From Raphanus sativus (lineage: Eukaryota; Streptophyta; Magnoliopsida; Brassicales; Brassicaceae): a stretch of 64,000 nucleotides of DNA. Shown here piece after piece: positions 12,060 to 25,430 of the stretch. The DNA lies in the NCBI RefSeq assembly GCF_000801105.2, contig NC_079514.1, positions 20,128,293-20,192,292 of the forward strand, in the 5' to 3' direction. Position numbers and translations under genes: made by a program. The notes below the pieces were generated by a model that was not told where the DNA came from, made no database searches, and saw only the letters and a list, made by a program, of their open reading frames with translations. The stretch's first letter is position 1. Each line of letters opens with the position of its first letter.

Positions 12060-13010
12060 TCTATATTATTAAAACTGAAGTATTTTTGGGAATTATTTGA
12101 AAACATGGATTACGGTATAAAAAGAAATATATTGTTGTTTGGAAATATAAATAACAATATATTAAGAAAAAAATAATGTGCTTATGTTATTAAGAAAAAT
12201 TGGAAGTCCATCTACATTATTAAAAGTGAACTACTTTTGAGAATTGATTAGAAACATCTACATTATTAAAAATGAACTACTTTTGAGAATTGATTAGAAA
12301 CATGAATAGAAGTATAAAAAGAATACAATGTTGTTTGGAAGCATATCCACTATATTAAAAAAAAAGTAATAAAATATGTTATTAAGAATAATTTAGAAGT
12401 CCATTATATTATGAAAAATTATTTATTTCGGCTAGTTTTAATATATACGAAAATAACTCAATCTAATTACCTAAAAACAACTTTTGTTTAAAATAATCAT
12501 AAAACAAACTTAAAATTTTTATATACATATTTTAAATCAAAATAATAATTTAAAGTTGATTTATATCAAAAAAATGATTCAAAATATACATATATTCAAA
12601 AATATACATATATTCAAAAAAGTTTACTAAAATATTTTCTAATAACCATTATAAAAAAGGTTTTCAATATATATAAGAAAAATAAAATACAAAGTCCAAT
12701 TTTAAACACCAACTTAAATTATAGTTTTTATATTTCACATTAAATTTTAAAAATATAATATAAGTGATTATTTATATGACAGTATATATTGAATACTATT
12801 ACTTATATGATGGTCCGTAACAAATACGATAAATTATATAATGACACATATATGATATATAATAGTGACATGAAAAATAAATAACAACATTTTATAAAGA
12901 AAATACATTTGTACGGACGCACAAATCAAAATATAGCTATATTTTAAACTAAAATCATCCAATAAGTTATTTTCCACGACTTTTTTCGCTCCATCAGTTT
13001 TCTTATCCGT
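12060..13010 (+). mobile_element. Helitron 5' end with two further 5'-end-like repeats
   Basis: After an A, the sequence TCTATATTATTAAAACTGAA at 12060 matches the common 5' terminus of Brassicaceae Helitrons (TC start). A similar start, TCTACATTATTAAAAGTGAA, occurs at 12211 and again, with one base changed, at 12257, as two tandem 46-bp units. The following kilobase is very AT-rich and non-coding. No clear CTAG end with hairpin was found before the CACTA element; a possible matching 3' hairpin lies at about 21472-21487. Confidence 0.55.
12211..12302 (+). repeat. Two tandem 46-bp Helitron 5'-end units
   Basis: Units at 12211-12256 and 12257-12302 are almost identical and each begins with a Helitron-like TCTACATTATT start. 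They lie about 150 bp inside the 5' end at 12060. Confidence 0.8.
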
Positions 13011-13087
13011 GTAAAGTTTTCCTATAAATCTTTAAAGAAGTTAATAGGATTGGCAACACAGCAGTCCACATATCATCTTTTCATTTG

Positions 13088-13252
13088 TTTTTTTTTTTTT
13101 TGTAAACTAAAAGGGTTAAACCCGGGTCAATGATGACACAAGCCTAACCCCCGGGTGGAGGTACATCCCAAGGATAGACCATTTCCTGAGCATTCAGATG
13201 AGCCGAAAGCAATAGCTTATATCCGTGTGGCCGGTGGGGTTTGAACCCGGAA
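13088..13252 (-). mobile_element. SINE-like element, 5' truncated
   Basis: Read on the minus strand, the segment begins near GGTTCAAACC (13238-13247), a match to the B box of RNA polymerase III promoters. It continues as about 135 bp of GC-richer DNA and ends in a 14-A tail (poly-T at 13088-13101). This is the layout of a tRNA-derived SINE. No A box is evident, so the 5' end is missing or decayed. Confidence 0.45.
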
Positions 13253-13368
13253 AATATCACCTCAAATAAGGTAGGAAGCTATTAGAAGTAGGAAAATCTA
13301 TTCATTTGACGTAGGAAGCTATTAGAAGGTAGGAAGCTATTAGAAGTAGGAAAATATCACCTCAAATA
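13249..13368. repeat. Direct repeats near SINE-like element
   Basis: The 20-bp sequence GGAAAATATCACCTCAAATA occurs at 13249-13268 and again at 13349-13368, exactly 100 bp apart. Between them GTAGGAAGCTATTAGAAG is repeated three times. This small array lies directly left of the CACTA element. Confidence 0.85.
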
Positions 13369-13429
13369 TTCACGTATGGTACAGTTAAATTCTCTTATCA
13401 CTACAAGAAAACAGCGGCTTACTGACGGC

Positions 13430-13890
13430 TGAATTCCTCGGTATTTCCTCGGAATAAGGGTATTCCGAGGAAATACCGAGGACTACAGCCGTCGGAAATA
13501 TTTCCTCGGAATTTCAATGTTCCTCGGAATTCCCTCGGAAATTTCCGACGAAATACCGAGGAAACTTATTTCCGAGGGATTTCCGAGGATCAGTAGTCGT
13601 CGGAATCTTCCTCGGAATATACCGAGGGAAAGGTTCGTCGGTATATTCCGATGGATTTTCCGATGGAATGATCCTCGAAAGTTTCCGTCGGAACGGTCCT
13701 CGGAAAAATCATCGGTAATTTCCGAGGGAAATTTTCCTCGGAATATTGTGAGGGCTATTTTCCTCGGAAATTTCCGAGGAAATATTCCGAGGCATACTCG
13801 TCGGAAAATTCCGAGGAAAACTGCCCTCAGAATATTCCGAGGAAACTGTCCCTCGGAAATTTCCGAGGGCACTCTTCCTCGGAATTTTCA
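13430..13890. repeat. CACTA left subterminal repeat array
   Basis: About 460 bp made of variants of TTCCTCGGAA / TTCCGAGGAA and TTCCGTCGGAA in both orientations. The array explains the long repetitive open frames in several frames here; they are not genes. Confidence 0.9.
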
Positions 13891-14055
13891 ATTTTTTTTT
13901 TTTTTTTTAATTTGTAATTTTTTTAATTTAAATTCGAAAATATGAAATTAAAATTAAAATAGAAAACATATTAGATAATAATTCAAAGTTGTACAAATCA
14001 AAATAAAACATTCTGAAAAAAAAACATTCCGAGTTTTTGAAATAAAAAAAAAGAA

Positions 14056-16261
14056 CTACGGATCTTGCACGTCCGGGAACATCTCGTTCGGGTACATCCT
14101 CCTCATCATCTCCATCATTTGCTCTTGTTGCCTCCTGTGTGCCTCAAAACCCGCCTGTTGACTCGCCATCTGGGCCTCCAACGCAGATATGCGATCATCT
14201 TTGTCCTTCAACTGACCCATAAGTACTTCTGGATCAACGAAGGGCTGTTGTGAAGCAGCAGGAACCGACCGGGAGCGACGACCTAAACCGACCAAACGTC
14301 CTTTCTTCTTTGGAACCGACTGAAATAGAAAATAACCAAATTAATATAAAAAGAAAAGAGGATTAAAAAAATCAAAAAATAAATGAATTGAACTTAAAGA
14401 AAAAGAACTTACTGATTCCACGATTTCGTTGATTCGACTCCGGGTCAAGTTGGTCGCAGCCGTCGAATCGTCTTCGTCGGTCTGAAGCTGAGACAGTTCT
14501 TCTTCCATATGAGTTTGGACCATGCTGACCACTTCCCTCACAACGCCATCATCAATCTCCCCGGTCTTCTTGTTAGTATACGCCGTCTTCATTAGTTCGT
14601 AATCATCAACCGGCTCGCCATCATTTTGTTCCGCCTTGAAAAAATAAATTAAACATTAGTAAGTAGAAGAAATACACAAAAAATAAAATTTCAAAACTTA
14701 AATAATTGAAGAAAAAGAGACTGAACTTACCATGCGATCAGCCAGAGTGGCAATAGACTGGGCACCCAAGTTGTGCTTGTAGATGCCCTTCCCTTTACGA
14801 TCGCTCTTGCGGTTGGTGGAGTTGGTGGAGGAAATTTCTTTCGTCTCATCCTTACTCCAATGAACACACAACTCCTCCCAGACCTTGGGATTGATCATTT
14901 TTGGAACCTTTTAATAAATAAAAAATAGATAATAGTTAAATAAATAAATAAAATAGTTTTGATTAAAAAAATATTTAATAAATTAAATTTTACCTTGTTC
15001 ACTAGCCACTTCTTCTTCCACTCGTGGATCTGCTTCCCATAGTTGTCCATAACTTTATGGACAAAGCTGTTATAGATAAACAGCGTATCATCGGGATTCC
15101 AGTTGAATTCTTGCTGAAAAAAATACAATTAGTAGAAATTTTATATTAATGATTAAAAAAAAAAAATTAGAATACTTACCGCAAACTGACGAAACCACAT
15201 CTGCTGCTCACTGTAAGGGAATTCCGAGAAAGTCCGATATCCCCTGTCGAGGGACGAGTACATCATACCGTTGATCCATGTGCTGATCCCGTTCGAGGAT
15301 CGGTCGAACCTAATGTTAGGAACAAATTATTAATATTGAATCAAATTTTAATGAAAAAAAAAGACGTTTAATTACCATGTTTGACCATGACCACGTGGAT
15401 GCTGAGTGAGATAAGGAAGATGGTCACGACCGGGCTATCGAACCAACTCCTTAATACTCATCACTCCCGGAACGACTGGAGAAGCGGGACCGGATGCAGC
15501 TGAGGGAGATGTATGGTAGGAGCTGTGGGGCGATGCGGATTCCCGAGGTTGGCTGGACGAACCCCGAGAGTGGCTCCCCGAACCACCACGACCTCGGGAT
15601 GAAGGACGACGAGGTCGAAGTGGAGGCAGGGGCTCATCATCATAAGACCTGTAAACAGTTTTAATAATTACAAATAAAAATTTTAATAAATAAAAAATAG
15701 TTTAATAATTACAAAAAACAGTTTTTAATAAATAAAAATAGTTTAATAATTACAAATAATAGTTCTAATCAATAAAAATAGTTTATTAATTACAAATAAT
15801 AAGTTTTAATAAAAAATAGTTTAAAATTACAAAAAAAGTTTTAATCAATAAAAAATTGTTTAAAATTAGAAAAAAAGTTTTAATCAATAAAAAATTGTTT
15901 AATAATTACAAATAAAAGTTTTAATCAATAAAAAATGTTTAATAATTACAAATAATAGTTTTAATCAATAAAAAATTGTTTTAATCACAAAAATAGATTT
16001 TATATACAAAAAACGTTTTCATATTATATATATACATAATTATTAATTCGATTTTTATAACCACAAAATTAATAAAAACTTAAAAAAAATTCCAAATCAA
16101 TTGAATACAACAAATAATCACAATCCTAAACCCTAAAACCATACTCAAACTCTCAATACACTACTCTACCATTCACCCTAACAAAATCGCCTCTATCATC
16201 ATTACACACCATAAACAAACTCGATTTTTGAAGAAAAGAGAGAGGGATAGGGTCCTTACAT
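14056..16261 (-). pseudogene. TnpA-like CACTA protein (Transposase_24/Ptta type)
   Basis: Seven exons are visible on the minus strand, approximately 16261-16260 (with 5' UTR extending upstream), 15648-15376, 15309-15180, 15114-14994, 14908-14730, 14637-14411 and 14329-14056, separated by short AT-rich introns with GT-AG borders. The protein begins with a Ser/Arg/Pro-rich region (PRRPSSRGRGGSGSHSRGSS). It continues with a Transposase_24-like domain ([48 protein letters not shown]) and ends in a predicted coiled coil (KDKDDRISALEAQMASQQAG) and DVQDP. TnpA-type proteins of En/Spm bind subterminal repeats and help regulate and pair the ends. An in-frame TAG at 15435-15437 interrupts ELVR-stop-PGRDHLPYL, where Q is expected. 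The start codon appears to be split by the first intron: AT at 16261-16260, G at 15648. Confidence 0.75.
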
Positions 16262-16392
16262 GATTGAGGAATGAAATTGAGGAGATTGGGGTTTGATTCG
16301 CCGGAAATCGATGGAGGAGAAGAGAGATGCGGCGGAGTTCACGAGAAGAGAGGAAGAGAGAAATGGGGAAGAAGAGAACGGCCAGACCTAAT

Positions 16393-16585
16393 ATTATGAA
16401 TGGTCCGACGGAAACAGTCCGTCGGTATTTCCTCGGAAAAAATAATGGGTTCCGTCGGTATTTCTTCGGAAATTATTAATTTAATTTTCACGAAAACAGT
16501 TGGCGGCTAGGGTTGCCCGGGTAAATGAAAAACAATGTTCCTCGGAATTTCCTCGGAATTTTCCGAGGAAATTCCGAGGAAACAG
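16393..16585. repeat. Internal CACTA motif array, first block
   Basis: Motifs such as GTCGGTATTTCCTCGGAA and TTCCGAGGAAATTCCGAGG lie just upstream of the TnpA-like gene, outside the subterminal regions. Confidence 0.85.
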
Positions 16586-16904
16586 GGTTTGGGGTTTCAA
16601 AAATCGATTTTTTTTGCCCGGTATCATTTCTTATACAAATGTAATGCATACCATTGAGGATTTTTTGTATAGATGATCATCATCCATGAAATAACAAAAT
16701 TTCAAAAATAATCGTAAGTATTTCGTTTACCGTTTATTAAAGTGTATAAGTGTTTATCTTATGTTGTGTGGTTTTCGTTCATGCAATCGTAAAATTTGAT
16801 TTTATTGGATAAAACATCATTTTTTTATTTCATAATCTGCTTAAGACACTTAATAAAGGTTATATACGTGTTATTCAATCCACAAAACGTTGTTTTCGGT
16901 TAAA

Positions 16905-17130
16905 AACCCCTTCTTCCTCGGAATTTCCTCGGAAATTTCCGACGGAATTCCGAGGAAGAACGAGAATTTCCGAGCAAACCCTTGTGTTCCTCGGTATTTC
17001 CTCGGAATTTTCCGAGGTTTTTCCGAGGAACAAGACTCTATCATCAAACCCCTAAATCTACAAAGTATATTCCGAGGAAATACCGAGGAAAACCTTATGT
17101 TCGTCGGAATTTCCTCGGTATTCCCATTAA
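16905..17130. repeat. Internal CACTA motif array, second block
   Basis: A second internal block of TTCCTCGGAATTTCC-type motifs lies directly after the end of the tnp2-like gene (stop at 17155). The 320 bp between the two internal blocks are AT-rich and without recognised features. Confidence 0.85.
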
Positions 17131-17154
17131 AAAAAAAAAAAAAAAAAATCTATG

Positions 17155-20100
17155 CTAATCTGTTTCCGAGTCATCATCACCAGATGAATCTGAGTCTGAA
17201 TCTTGGTGAAACTCTCCAATCTCTGGTTCATCCTCTACCTCAACGACGGCTTCTTCTCCGAAGTCGGTTAAATCGACTACAAGGCCAACTCCAGCTAAAT
17301 CTTCGGCTGCACTTAAGTTGCCGGATGTGCTTGGTTGTAGTGGGTCTTCCAGCTCAGAACTTCCCTGAACTCGGCCTCTCGGGTTGAGTTTTGTAACAGT
17401 TACCCATGGATCATCTCTGTTCCTAACCCGGGGGTACTTGATATAACAAACCTGTAACATTTAAAAAATTATCAGTAAAATTGTAAATTAATACATATGA
17501 TGATGAATCATTCTGAATCATTACCTGATCGGCCTGAGAAGCAAGAATGAAAGGATCATAATATTGCAGCTTTCGCCTCGAATTTACTGATGTAACACCA
17601 AATGCATCTGTTCTCACACCTCGATCTGGAGTGTTGTCGTGCCAATCACAATAGAAAACAGTACACCGCAATCCAACCATGCCCAAATACTGGATTTCCA
17701 TAATCTCATGTATGTTTCCGTAGTATACATCATCTCCTGATGCAGAACAAACGCCAGCATCATAGGTCGTTCTCGAACGTCTCCTCTTTTGATTTGTGAA
17801 TGCATATCCTCGAGTACAAAATCTCGGATATGACTTCACAACATATTTTGGTCCAACCACCATCTCGCGTATCCAATCGTCAAATGTTTCACCTCTGGCC
17901 AAACCAGCAGACACCTATTAATAGCACATATATATAGGTTATATCAATAAATGTGAATTAGTATAAATATGTGATAAATGGTATTTTAATTTGGTTAAGG
18001 CACTCACATAAGTAAGCATCCATCCAGCAAATTCTCTCTGCTTCATTTCTTCTAGTTCCTCGTCTGTGGCGTATCTATATTCGAACCGCTTTTGTGCCAT
18101 GAAAATCCTGTACATATGATGACAATAATGTAATTAATTAAGATTTAAATTTGAACTTGTTAAAATAAAAAATTGTAAGCTAATTTATTTACCTCTCATA
18201 TTGAAGAACATCTTCGCAGTTGGTGAGCAAATATGTTTGCAAATGACTGCGCTCCTGCTCATTAAGTCGACGGTCTTTTGGTTTTCCGCTAAGTCGTCCA
18301 ACATCTCTGAAAATGTCTGGAACCGTAACATGATATGTTGCCCGTTCGCCTCTATCATCATGCCGAGCAGGTTTTCTGTTTTTGGTTTGAACTTCTGCTG
18401 GAAAGTAGTACTCGGAAAAGTTTGAAATTTCTTCATTGATCATCTGTGCGACTATAGAACCTTCCACCATACTTAAATTTTTCACCATCTTCTTCAAATG
18501 GAACATATACCGCTCATACAGATACATCCATCTATACTGCACAGGACCACCAAGTTCCAATTCTCTTGCCAGGTGAATAACAAGATGCTCCATAACATCA
18601 AAAAATGAGGGAGGAAATATCTTCTCAAGGTTGCACTGAATCACGGCTATGTTAGTCTTCAAATTTTCAATACCTTCAAGAGTCACTGATCTCGTGCATA
18701 AATCGCGGAAAAAAACACTTATCCCTGCAATTGCTTCATGAACATTTCGTGGTAATAGTTCTTTGAAGGCAAACGGAAGAAGGCGCTGCATCAACACATG
18801 GCAATCGTGACTTTTTAGCCCAATAAACTTTCCTTCCTTTCTGTCGATACAATTACGCAAATTAGATGCGTAACCGTCTGGAAATTCCACATCGTTTGAA
18901 ATCCAATCAAAGAACGCATCTTTTCCTTCTGCATCAAGTCGGTATATGGGAAAAGGTGCCCTACCATTCTCATCAACATGAAGTTCTGAACGAGCACATA
19001 TATCGACTAAATCCAGTCTTGACTTCAAGTTATCCTTTGTTTTACCTTGAACGTTAAGGATCGTGTTCATGAGATTGTCAAAAAAGTTCTTCTCAATATG
19101 CATGACATCTAAATTATGCCTTAGCAAATGATCCTCCCAGTATGGCAGATCCCAAAATATACTTTTTTGTGCCAGTTATGTTGGTTTCCAACAGCATCTA
19201 CCGGAAAACGCTCATGTCCACCGACGTCTGGTGTCCTTTCTGCACCAAAATCTCTTAGTTGTGTCTTCAAACCTTTCCCACTAATTTCCGCAGGTGGACT
19301 GTCAAACACCCTCTTGTTCTTCGTAAACAAATTCCTACTCCTACGATATGGATGATCAGGTGGTAGGAATCTCCTGTGACAGTCAAACCAACACGTTTTC
19401 CTTCCGTGTTTTAGTTGGAAAGCATCAGTGTTATCTTGACAATATGGACATGATAGCCTTCCATGCGTTGTCCATCCAGATAACATACCATATGCTGGAA
19501 AATCACTTATTGTCCACATTAGTACTGCCCGCATTTGAAAGTTTTCTTTACACGAAATATCGTATGTTTCAGCACCTTCAGCCCATAGTTGTTGCAACTC
19601 ATATATTAGTGGCTGAAGAAACACATCAAGTGATCTCTTAGGATGCTCTGGTCCGGGAACGAGAATGGAGAGAAACAAAAACTCTCGTCGCAAGCACAAG
19701 TTTGGGGGTAAGTTGTATGGTGTAACAATGACTGGCCATAGAGAATATTGTCTTCCACTCTTGCCATACGGGCTGAAACCATCAGTACATAATCCAAGGT
19801 AGACATTTCTTCTCTCATACGCAAAGTCGGGATACTTTGATTGGAAATGCTTCCACGCTTTTGCATCTGAAGGATGTCTAATCTCACCATCTGTTGAGTG
19901 CTCCGCATGCCATCTCATTCGTTGCGCTGTGCGTTCAGAAAGATACAACCTCTGCAACCTTTCCGTCAAAGGCAAATACCACATCCTTTTATATGGAACT
20001 GGAACTCTTCCACCCGTATCTTTATAACGAGGCTTCCCACAAAATTTGCATGTAACCCGCTGGTCATCCGCCCTCCAATAAAATCATGCAGTTATCGCTG

Positions 20101-20768
20101 CATACATCTATTACCTGATAAGATAAACCAACACCAGCTACGAGTTTCTGAACCTCGTAGTATGAACCTGGAGCTACATTATCCTCAGGTAGAATACCTT
20201 TTACAAAATCAGCAATCGCATCCACACAGTCTTCAGCCAAGTTATAATCTGTTTTAATGCCCATCAGTCTTGTAGCAGATGATAAAGCAGAATGACCATC
20301 TCTGCAACCTTCGTACAATGGTTGCTTTCCAGCATCCAACATATCATAAAATCTCCTAGCTTCTGCATTGGGTAAATCTTCCCCTCTAAAATGATCATTT
20401 ACCATCTGCTCAGTACCTACACCATAATCTACATCTGTTCTAATTGGTTCTTCTAATCTAACCGCCGGCTGAGGTTCGCTAGTACTACAATGTTCATAAT
20501 CAGTTTCCCCATGATGATACCAAATTTTGTAACTTCGTGTAAACCCACTCAATAAAAGATGAGTCCAAACATCCCACTCTTTAATAACCTTTCTATTTTT
20601 ACAATTAGAGCAAGGACATCTTAACATACCTGTTTCTGCTTCCGGTAGTTGGCGAACTAACCCCATGAATTCGGTTATACCTCGTTGGTATTCTTCCGTA
20701 AGCAATCTCGTGTTCGGATCCAAATGAGGTCGATCGATCCAAGAACGAAAATAATTTGAAGAAGACAT
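17155..20768 (-). pseudogene. tnp2-like (TnpD) CACTA transposase
   Basis: The catalytic transposase of CACTA elements, read on the minus strand from the ATG at 20768. Domains in order: Transpos_assoc (SWIDRPHLDPNTRLLTEEY, CPCSNCKNRKVIKEWDVWTH; residues about 8-85), Transposase_21/tnp2 (about residues 330-560; YGMLSGWTTHGRLSCPYC), DUF4218 (VQYRWMYLYERYMFHLKKM), DUF4216 (17914-17526; VFYCDWHDNTPDRGVRTDAF) and an acidic tail ending DSDSSGDDDSETD. Introns with GT-AG borders follow 18192 and flank a short exon at about 18108-18007 and the DUF4216 exon. Two single-base changes break the main frame: an extra base in the A-run at 20080-20083 (T-run on the coding strand), and a missing base in the T-run at 19163-19168. 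The second returns to the original frame, so the roughly 900 nt between are shifted. Dead as sequenced unless one of these is an assembly error. Confidence 0.88.
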
Positions 20769-20874
20769 TTTTTTTTCAATCAAATTCGTATGTAAAGATA
20801 GTAGGAGGGAGGATGAAGAAATGGAGTGAATGAAGAGGAAGAAGGGTGGTTGTATTTATAGATGAAATCCTGGC

Positions 20875-21200
20875 GACAGACCGAGGAAATTCCGAGGAAA
20901 TTCCGACGCTAACGGCTACTTCCTCGGAATTTCCTCGGAATATTTAAAATCTCCCAACGGCTCTCTAACGGCTCTCTAACGGCTATAATATTTCCTCGGA
21001 GGTCGTCGGTTTTTTCCGAGGAAGTTTTGTTTCCTCGGAAATCCATAAGATATTTCCGACGAACACGACTTTCCTCGGAATTTCGTCGGTAATTTCCGAG
21101 GAAATACCGAGGAAACCAAGTTTCGCGTTTTCTCGGTACTTCCTCGGTATTTTGTCAGAAATTTCCGAGGAAAATTTGTTTCCTCGGAATGTCCCTCAGA
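20875..21200. repeat. CACTA right subterminal repeat array
   Basis: Dense TTCCTCGGAA / TTCCGAGGAA motifs between the tnp2-like gene promoter and the right inverted repeat. Shorter than the left array. Confidence 0.9.
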
Positions 21201-21225
21201 ATATCGCTGTTTTCTTGTAGTGTAT

Positions 21226-22095
21226 CTTCTACAACTTATCTAGGTACATTGTATACAAATAAACTCTTTTAATAAAATGTGATATTTGATGTGTATACGC
21301 AAGAAAGAATATTTGAGTATTTTATTCTCACAAGGAATCATAATAATAGAGACAACAATGTGAACTTACATTTCGGGATCATAAGAAAATCCACAGTATC
21401 TTGTAACATTATCACAAGAATCTTTTTGTTTGAAAATAAAGAGATAATCTTGTTTTACGAAATCCTGTCCACGCGGTAGCGCGTGAGATTAAACGTTCCT
21501 TCACGTGCTCTCCTATCTGCTTGGACAACTGATAAATACCAGTTTATTTACCTCCAATGACACCACATCCACTTGGCACTTCTGAGCTGTCGTTACCCTC
21601 ATCTTGTCTTAACCAATAATAATTGACCTTTCACAATTTTTGAATTTTCATTTTCACCCTTCTACTTCTCACTTATTTTGTGTAACCCGTCATTTCTTTT
21701 GATTCTCTTAAACAGCCCATATAATTTCTTTACTAAAGAAATAAGAACTGAAAGTTGACAAAATAATTGTAAAATTTTAATAAAATACTTATTTAGCTTC
21801 CCTCTTACGCCATACTTTTTTTTAATTCAACTGTATTCTTTTTAATATTCAAAAGATTCGATAATATATTGGCTGTGTCAAAAAAATATCAAACTAAAAT
21901 AATGGAAATTTAATTACAAAACATAGAGGACAAATACTACTTCACAAGCTCTTTAGATGCAATTGTTAAAAATTTGAAAATACTCCATTTCTAGTAGTTT
22001 ACAGGTTTTAACCATTTTTCTTAACTACTTTTATTTGTGAAAAGAGGACAAAAGTAATTAATAATTAATTCTGAAGCTTTACTGAGTTTCCCCTT
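21226..22095. other. Intergenic region upstream of RD21B gene
   Basis: About 870 bp between the CACTA right end and the TATA box of the protease gene. A hairpin-like sequence CACGCGGTAGCGCGTG at 21472-21487 resembles a Helitron 3' hairpin but lacks a following CTAG. No gene seen. The host promoter must lie largely here. Confidence 0.5.
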
Positions 22096-22101
22096 TATAT
22101 A
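22096..22101 (+). promoter_or_regulatory. TATA box of RD21B gene
   Basis: TATATA within CCCTTTATATAGACC, 76 bp upstream of the ATG at 22177, followed by a C/A-rich leader. This spacing fits a core promoter with a leader of roughly 50 nt. Confidence 0.65.
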
Positions 22102-22176
22102 GACCCCGATCAAACCCCCTTCTCAATCATACAATTGTCTTCTTCATCTTTCTTTCTTCCTCAGAAAACTAAAAAC

Positions 22177-24352
<2,176 letters not shown>

Positions 24353-24767
24353 GAGAAATGCAAGGAAACATCGCTGATGAATTTAATTCCTTTTTAAGAG
24401 AGGAGAGACATGAGTCAAGAGAATTCATCAAAAAGCTTTCTTATTGTTGTTGTTCTGATTATCTTAAAATTGCTGATTCTGCTGCTTGGGGTTTTCTGTA
24501 CATATAAAACCTCTTCCTAAGTTTCATTCAGTTTCATCATTGATCCTAAACATTGGTATTTTACCGGTTATTTATGGATAAATTTATCTTTTCCCATTCT
24601 TACTGTCAATCTCACTTAGTATTTTTAGATTGAGATGTCGGTTTCTTATTACATGGTTGGTACGCTAGTATTAAGAGAGTCGCTTTGAGTTTGCATTAAA
24701 CAAGATTCAACTAAAGTTAGGAACGAACAATTGGAAACTCTGCGAATCTCGCATCTTCGTAATAGAG
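24353..24767. other. 3' UTR and downstream flank of RD21B
   Basis: T-rich sequence after the stop codon, with polyadenylation-like stretches near 24490-24540. No separate gene. Confidence 0.5.
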
Positions 24768-24774
24768 GTTAGAA

Positions 24775-25430
24775 CCAATGTTTTTAAATCCGACCAAGAC
24801 ACTGAACCAGACGACTTCCTGGATCACCGGGTCATTGAGTCGACCATGGGTAAAACATAAATCAATAAATAAAATTAATTTTATTTTTATAATAATATAT
24901 TAGCCATGAAAAGACTAAAGTTAAATATTTTCTAAATGTTTTTTAAACAAAAAATAATAGTTTTGATATGTATAAATTTTATGACATCTATTTTTTTTTA
25001 TCAAAACTTAAAATTCATAAATATTATAAATGTCAAATGTGAATAATAAATTAAACTTCAAATCCAAGATAAACAAAAATAAAACATCATTGTAATAAAT
25101 TTTCAATAATAAAAATAATCTACCACCAAATCACATTAACTAATTTTGGTAGAGATCGCTAGAGGAAGAGAAAAACGACAATAAAACTGAAAAAGTGAAA
25201 ACCTAACTTCTTAATTGAAAATTTTGAATATGAAACGGAATCTAAAAACATAATTAAAATAAAAAAAATAAAAGTAAAAGTAATATATTGGTTCAACCGG
25301 TATCAAGTTCTGGATTTTAGTAGGTTTTACGGATTTTTGCAGGTTTTTTAATATTAGATTTTTTATAAAACTCAAACCGGATTTATGTTAGGTCACTTGA
25401 TTTTCCGGTTGGTCGGATTTTAAAACACTA
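24775..25430. mobile_element. MITE or small non-autonomous DNA transposon, 656 bp
   Basis: The ends are inverted repeats: AATGTTTTTAAATCCGACCAA on the left and the complement of TTGGTCGGATTTTAAAACA on the right. The element is flanked by perfect 7-bp direct repeats GTTAGAA (24768-24774 and 25431-25437). The interior is AT-rich and non-coding. The 7-bp duplication fits neither hAT (8) nor Mutator (9) exactly, so the superfamily is unclear. Confidence 0.65.

Larger units (their letters stand above)
13399..21222 (-). mobile_element. CACTA (En/Spm) DNA transposon, complete ends
   Basis: The left end CACTACAAGAAAACAGCG and the right end CGCTGTTTTCTTGTAGTG are perfect 18-bp inverted repeats starting with CACTA. 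Both ends are flanked by TAT (13396-13398 and 21223-21225), the 3-bp target duplication of this superfamily. Subterminal regions (13430-13890 and 20875-21200) are dense arrays of the motif TTCCTCGGAATTTCCGAGG in both orientations, the expected binding sites of the TnpA-type protein. Two genes, both on the minus strand, are present: TnpA-like (14056-16260) and tnp2-like (17155-20768). Both are broken, so this 7824-bp copy is not autonomous as sequenced, though its ends look usable in trans. Confidence 0.95.

Noticed and set aside
12411..12440. CTAG followed by T near 12435 as the 3' end of the 12060 Helitron
   Set aside because: No hairpin precedes it, so the CTAG is likely chance.
13483..13945. 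Long open frames on both strands with repeated FPRNI/SEISEG peptides
   Set aside because: They are translations of the CACTA subterminal repeat array (TTCCTCGGAA motifs), open in several frames at once, not genes.
15461..15643. 60-residue minus open frame starting MMMSPCLHFD
   Set aside because: Out of frame with the TnpA exon; the Ser/Arg-rich frame that joins by splicing to the Transposase_24-like part is the better reading.
16890..17387. 165-codon plus-strand open frame
   Set aside because: It runs through an internal motif array and then opposite the acidic C-terminal exon of the tnp2 gene.
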